Below are positions 60,392-64,000 of a stretch of 64,000 nucleotides of DNA, in pieces. This stretch comes from an uncultured Woeseiaceae bacterium (lineage in GTDB: Bacteria; Pseudomonadota; Gammaproteobacteria; Steroidobacterales; Woeseiaceae): assembly GCA_947258565.1 (NCBI GenBank), contig CAMYJB010000002.1:209868-273867 (forward strand). Direction: 5' to 3'. Below the pieces are notes generated by a model. The model made no database searches. It saw only the letters and a program-made list of their open reading frames with translations, and was not told where the DNA came from. Each line of letters opens with the position of its first letter. The stretch's first letter is position 1. A program made the translations under genes and the position numbers.

Positions 60392-61947
60392 CTGCTTTGC
60401 TCGTCTTCGCGCAGGCCCTTTAGCAACCCGAAACACATGAGCAGCAGAACGACCCCGAACGGCAGGCCGACCGAAATCGTCAATGCCTGCAGTGACGCCA
60501 TGCCGCCGCCGAGCATCAGTGCGATTGCGACCATACCGGCCAGCAGGCACCAGAACACGCGCTGCTGCACGGGCGCGTCCAGCTTGCCGCCAGCGGTAAT
60601 GATATCCATGACGAGCGAGCCCGAGTCGGCAGACGTAACGAAGAAGATCGCGATAAGGAACACGCTGATTGTCGAAACGATGCCGGTGAAGGGCAATTGT
60701 TCCAGCATCTTGAAAAGCGCGAGTTCCGGTACCGCTTCCGCGACGCCCATGTAGCCGTTCGTGAACAGCTGGTCGAGTGCCGTGCCGCCGAAGGTCGACA
60801 TCCAGAGGATGCCGATGACCGTCGGGATGACGAGCACCCAGGTAATGAATTCCCGCACCGTTCGGCCATAACTGACGCGCGCGATGAACATACCGACGAA
60901 CGGCGACCAGGCGATCCACCATGCCCAGTAAAACGTCGTCCAGCCGTGGAAGAAGGCGTCGTCCTCCCGGCCGATCCAGTTGCTCAGGCCCGGCAGGTGA
61001 AAGAGGTAATCCACGACGGCCTTGCCCATGGTCGTAAAGATCACGAGCGTTGGCCCGGCGATAATCACGAACAGCATCAGCAGCCCTGCGAGCCCCATAT
61101 TGAGCTCGCTAAGGCGCTTGACGCCTTTGTCGAGTCCCGCAACGACCGACGCCAGCGCAATACTGATGATAACGATGATCAGTATGATCTTGACGAGATT
61201 GTTTGCCGGAATGCCGAACAGGTAGTTGAGGCCGCCCGCAATCTGTTCGGCACCAAAGCCCAGCGACACCGCCAGGCCGAATAATGTGGCAAGCACGGCG
61301 ACCGTGTCGACGAAGTGCCCGAACGGTCCCCATACACGCGTTCCGAACAGCGGGAAGAAAGCGGAGCGCAAGGTCAGCGGCATCTGCCGGTTGAAGCAGA
61401 AGAATGCAAGGGACAGGCCGACGACGGCGTAAATCCCCCAGGCGTGCAGGCCCCAATGGTAGATCGCCGACGACATGCCGGCCGCCCGCGCGGCTTCTGT
61501 ATCGGCGGGGTCGATGCCGAGCGGTGGCTTGAGCGTATGGGTTACGGGTTCCAGTACACCGAAAAACATGAGGCCTATCCCCACGCCCGCCGCGAACAGC
61601 ATCGCGAGCCAACCCGGATAGCCATAACGGGGTTTCGCGTCGGGGCCGCCAAGGCGGATTCGGCCCAGTTTCGAGATCGCGAGACCCAGCCCGAAAAGCA
61701 CGAAGATATTGGCAGCGATCATGAAGAACCAGTCGAAGACAGACGTGATCCAGACCCTGAGGTCGCCAAAGATGATCGCGGCCTGATCCTGGAAGAGCAT
61801 CGTCAGGACGACCAGCGCGACAGAGAGAAAAGCCGAGACGACGAAAACCGGATTATGGATATCCAGGCCGAGAACCTCGATATTGTGCTCGCCGATCTCG
61901 TGACCGATTTCTTCGGGGTCGTGTTCGCTTATATTTTCGTCTTCCAA
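60388..61947 (-). CDS. BCCT-family betaine/carnitine/choline transporter
   Basis: 519 residues from a TTG at 61947, chosen because GAGGAG lies 7 bases upstream and the TPR gene stops two bases before it. The frame continues far upstream, but only as a shadow of the TPR gene. Twelve membrane helices and the BCCT signature are present: AIYHWGLHAWGIYAVVGLSL, FHGWTTFYWAWWIAWSPFVG, MFIARVSYGRTVREFI. The acidic N-terminus (LEDENISEHDPEEIGHEIG) is typical of osmosensing BCCTs. It imports compatible solutes such as glycine betaine with Na+ or H+. Substrate not certain. Confidence 0.9.
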   Translation of the reverse strand: MEDENISEHDPEEIGHEIGEHNIEVLGLDIHNPVFVVSAFLSVALVVLTMLFQDQAAIIFGDLRVWITSVFDWFFMIAANIFVLFGLGLAISKLGRIRLGGPDAKPRYGYPGWLAMLFAAGVGIGLMFFGVLEPVTHTLKPPLGIDPADTEAARAAGMSSAIYHWGLHAWGIYAVVGLSLAFFCFNRQMPLTLRSAFFPLFGTRVWGPFGHFVDTVAVLATLFGLAVSLGFGAEQIAGGLNYLFGIPANNLVKIILIIVIISIALASVVAGLDKGVKRLSELNMGLAGLLMLFVIIAGPTLVIFTTMGKAVVDYLFHLPGLSNWIGREDDAFFHGWTTFYWAWWIAWSPFVGMFIARVSYGRTVREFITWVLVIPTVIGILWMSTFGGTALDQLFTNGYMGVAEAVPELALFKMLEQLPFTGIVSTISVFLIAIFFVTSADSGSLVMDIITAGGKLDAPVQQRVFWCLLAGMVAIALMLGGGMASLQALTISVGLPFGVVLLLMCFGLLKGLREDEQSS

Positions 61948-61949
61948 GA

Positions 61950-63989
61950 TCAGCTCCTCGGGCTCTGAGCCGGTGCGGGGATCGGATAACGATCGAGAAT
62001 CGGCCCCAGCGCCGATTTGAGCGGGTCGAGCCACGCCTCGAAATTGCGCCACTGGTCCAGTCCGCTGGTGTAGATGGGCTGCCTGACCTGCTCGGAGCTC
62101 GGCGTCCGGACAGATCGCTTCGTCTCGTAGAAATTGACGCAGGCGTCCTCGTAGGGCAGGCCGCAATAGTCCAGGATGCGGCGCACCTGGACCGGCGTGT
62201 CGCTCACCACATCCTCGTACTGGACGCGCAGGACCTTGCCGGGCAGGGCGGCATCCCAGTGATCCATGAGCTCGACGTAATCGCGGTAATACCGGCCCGC
62301 ATCGGAGAGGTCGTAGGTAAATTCCTGGCCTTCGGCAAACAGCTGCTTGTAGCCGCTGAAGCAGCACGCCATCGGGTGACGGCGTGCATCGATTATCTTC
62401 GCGTTCGGCAATATCATGTGTATCAGGCCGATGTGCCGGAAGTTGTTCGGCATCTTGTCGATAAAGAACGGTGCGTCCTGACGATGTATGCGGGTATCGT
62501 CGATGTACTCCTTGCCGAATGCTCCGAGCTCTTTTTCAGACAGCTCGTTGAGTATCCCCGGGTATTCCGTGGCGCCGTCCTGCCGCGCCCTGCGTCGCAG
62601 GCGTTGTGACAGCGACAGGATATTGGGCAGTTCGAGTGTCCCGTCGACCTGCGAATGCGACGAAAGGATCTGCTCGAGCAAGGTCGATCCCGCGCGGGGC
62701 AGGCCCACGATGAAGATCGGGTCCGGCGCATCGTGGCCGCAACCCGATCGCCGCTCGAAAAGCTCCGCCGTGCAGACGTCCTGCTGGGCTCCCAGATCCT
62801 GCGTCATCTGTTCCGACTTGTAGGTGGTCTGGAGTTTCTTCAGCCGGTTGCCCTGTTCGTAGTAACGGAAAGAGGTCGCGAAGTCGCTCCTGTCCTCGTA
62901 GGCCTTGCCGAGCGCAAAATTGAGGTGAACACGGTCCATATGCGACAGGTTGCTGTTGTGCTCCTGCGCATGCATCTCTTCGATCTCGGCATCGCTGAAC
63001 GAGTAAACCTTGAGGTTGGCGAGCGAGTAATACGCCTCGCCATGATGCGGCGCGCTTGCGATCGCCGCCTGGTAGGCCTGGACGGCGTCCTCGTAATCAC
63101 CGCAGGTCTTGTGCGCATGTCCCTTGGACGTGAGCGTGACGGGATCGGCCGGCAGCTGCGCGAGAATCTCGTCGAACGTTGACAATGCCGTCTCGTAGTC
63201 GCCGGTCTGCATGCTCTCGATCGCAAACAGTGATTTGAATTGCGGATTGTCGGGCGCAGTGTCGAGCAACAGCCTGGCCTGCTCCAGCGCGGCGGCAAAC
63301 TTTTGCCGCTTGCGCAGCGCCTGGATGTAATCGATCCGGACGCGCACGTTGTCGGGCTCGAACTTCAGCGCGCTCTCGAGCAGGAACTCCGCATCTTCGA
63401 GCACGCCAAGGCGCACGCCGATGTCCGCGAGCAGCCGCATCCCCTCCACGTGGTGGGGCACCTTGCGAAGAAACTGGCGGCAGACATCCTCGGCTTTGAG
63501 CAGCTTCCGCTGCGAGACAAGGTCGAGGACAGCGAGGAGCGGGCGCGGCAACGCCTGCAGCGCTTCGAGTTGCGCCGTGATCTGTGCCGCCTGCAGGTCC
63601 AGGCCCTTACTGCGAAATATCTCGAGTTGACCGCGCCAGCTCGCGACGAGGGCGGGATTGAAGCGGCAGGCGCGCCCATAAGCCAGCAACGCGTCTTCCG
63701 GATTTCCCATGTCCCGGTACGTATGGCCTTCCTCCTGGTGGGCGCGGCCGTGTTCCGGCGAAATCGTCTTGAGCGTCGCGATGTGCTCAAGCGCCGACTC
63801 GAAGTCACGCTTGTAGCGGGCGCATACGGCGGCCATGTAAAGCGCATCAGGGTGGTCGGGTTCGGCCCGGAGTATCCCGGCAAGGTCCGTCAGCGCGTCG
63901 TCGAAACGTTTCGCAACGACCTTCTCCTGGACAACGCCAAGGTCAGGAACCGGACGGTTTGTTTCCACGCGTTGTTCCATCATGAGCAA
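61950..63989 (-). CDS. TPR-repeat sulfotransferase
   Basis: About 679 residues. Residues ~20-400 are tandem TPR repeats (PDALYMAAVCARYKRDFESA, HGEAYYSLANLKVYSFSDAE). The last ~270 residues are a sulfotransferase domain with the PAPS 5'-phosphosulfate loop PIFIVGLPRAGSTLLEQILS and the 3'-phosphate region IDARRHPMACCFSGYKQLFA. Such fusions sulfate glycans, peptides or small molecules; the substrate is unknown. A TTG at 63989 has GGAGG at good spacing (5 bases); ATGs at 63983 and 63980 are alternatives. Only 11 bases remain to the window end, so the upstream context is unseen. It ends two bases before the BCCT start. Confidence 0.87.
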   Translation of the reverse strand: MLMMEQRVETNRPVPDLGVVQEKVVAKRFDDALTDLAGILRAEPDHPDALYMAAVCARYKRDFESALEHIATLKTISPEHGRAHQEEGHTYRDMGNPEDALLAYGRACRFNPALVASWRGQLEIFRSKGLDLQAAQITAQLEALQALPRPLLAVLDLVSQRKLLKAEDVCRQFLRKVPHHVEGMRLLADIGVRLGVLEDAEFLLESALKFEPDNVRVRIDYIQALRKRQKFAAALEQARLLLDTAPDNPQFKSLFAIESMQTGDYETALSTFDEILAQLPADPVTLTSKGHAHKTCGDYEDAVQAYQAAIASAPHHGEAYYSLANLKVYSFSDAEIEEMHAQEHNSNLSHMDRVHLNFALGKAYEDRSDFATSFRYYEQGNRLKKLQTTYKSEQMTQDLGAQQDVCTAELFERRSGCGHDAPDPIFIVGLPRAGSTLLEQILSSHSQVDGTLELPNILSLSQRLRRRARQDGATEYPGILNELSEKELGAFGKEYIDDTRIHRQDAPFFIDKMPNNFRHIGLIHMILPNAKIIDARRHPMACCFSGYKQLFAEGQEFTYDLSDAGRYYRDYVELMDHWDAALPGKVLRVQYEDVVSDTPVQVRRILDYCGLPYEDACVNFYETKRSVRTPSSEQVRQPIYTSGLDQWRNFEAWLDPLKSALGPILDRYPIPAPAQSPRS

Positions 63990-64000
63990 AGGCGCCTCCG

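Overview
The window reads as an ordinary, gene-dense stretch of chromosome from a free-living, aerobic, GC-rich gammaproteobacterium, probably marine or sedimentary. The basis is a GlnK-type P-II protein, FeoAB under a Fur-like box, two TonB-dependent receptors, a BCCT osmolyte transporter, a class I polyhydroxybutyrate (PHB) system with PhaR and phasin, and a large acyl-CoA catabolism island. The order cannot be fixed from the sequence alone. I see no rRNA, tRNA, CRISPR array, insertion sequence or prophage gene. Base composition looks even, so there is no sign of a recently acquired island.

Layout. 1-5730: a partial AgmX/PglI-type protein, an exported D-2-hydroxyacid dehydrogenase, a DNA-deoxyinosine glycosylase, two VOC proteins, GlnK, a fatty acid desaturase and a LuxR-type regulator. 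5820-20442: a catabolic island for branched-chain acyl-CoAs (isovaleryl-CoA dehydrogenase, methylcrotonyl-CoA carboxylase beta subunit, APH-like kinase, MaoC hydratase, crotonases, isobutyryl-CoA mutase IcmF, acyl-CoA dehydrogenase, hydroxyisobutyrate-type dehydrogenase, alpha-methylacyl-CoA racemase). A TetR gene and a strong AT-rich palindrome lie upstream of icmF. 20438-24291: a thiamine uptake and salvage operon behind a TPP riboswitch (TonB receptor, YkoF-like thiamine binder, PnuT-type permease, thiamine-kinase-like protein). 24241-26353: a B12-binding radical SAM enzyme between two small membrane proteins. 26458-32080: glyoxalase II, an exported amidohydrolase, an orphan terminator that implies an unannotated RNA, a CDF metal exporter, Hpt, a deoxynucleoside kinase and a FetB-like permease.

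32087-37773 is a tight seven-gene minus-strand operon with an ExbB/TolQ-like and ExbD/TolR-like core, a SPOR-like protein, a lytic transglycosylase, a lipoprotein and two exported proteins of unknown function. I consider it the best candidate for an undescribed envelope machine. 37903-41204: a Fur box, feoAB and a periplasmic Cu/Zn superoxide dismutase. 41262-52480: a methionine aminotransferase, a Tat-exported flavoprotein, 3-hydroxybutyrate dehydrogenase with an MFS transporter, a second TonB receptor, and a TetR/acyl-CoA synthetase/MaoC cluster.

52528-58049 is the PHB module: phaR-phaC, phasin, and further on an exported depolymerase lipoprotein. Three near-identical 14-bp sites, one at phaR and two spanning the phasin promoter, look like PhaR operators. 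58078-60381 is a four-gene operon of two DUF1538 membrane proteins with a P-II-like and a CBS protein, most simply read as a nucleotide-gated ion transporter. The window ends with a BCCT transporter translationally coupled to a TPR-sulfotransferase.
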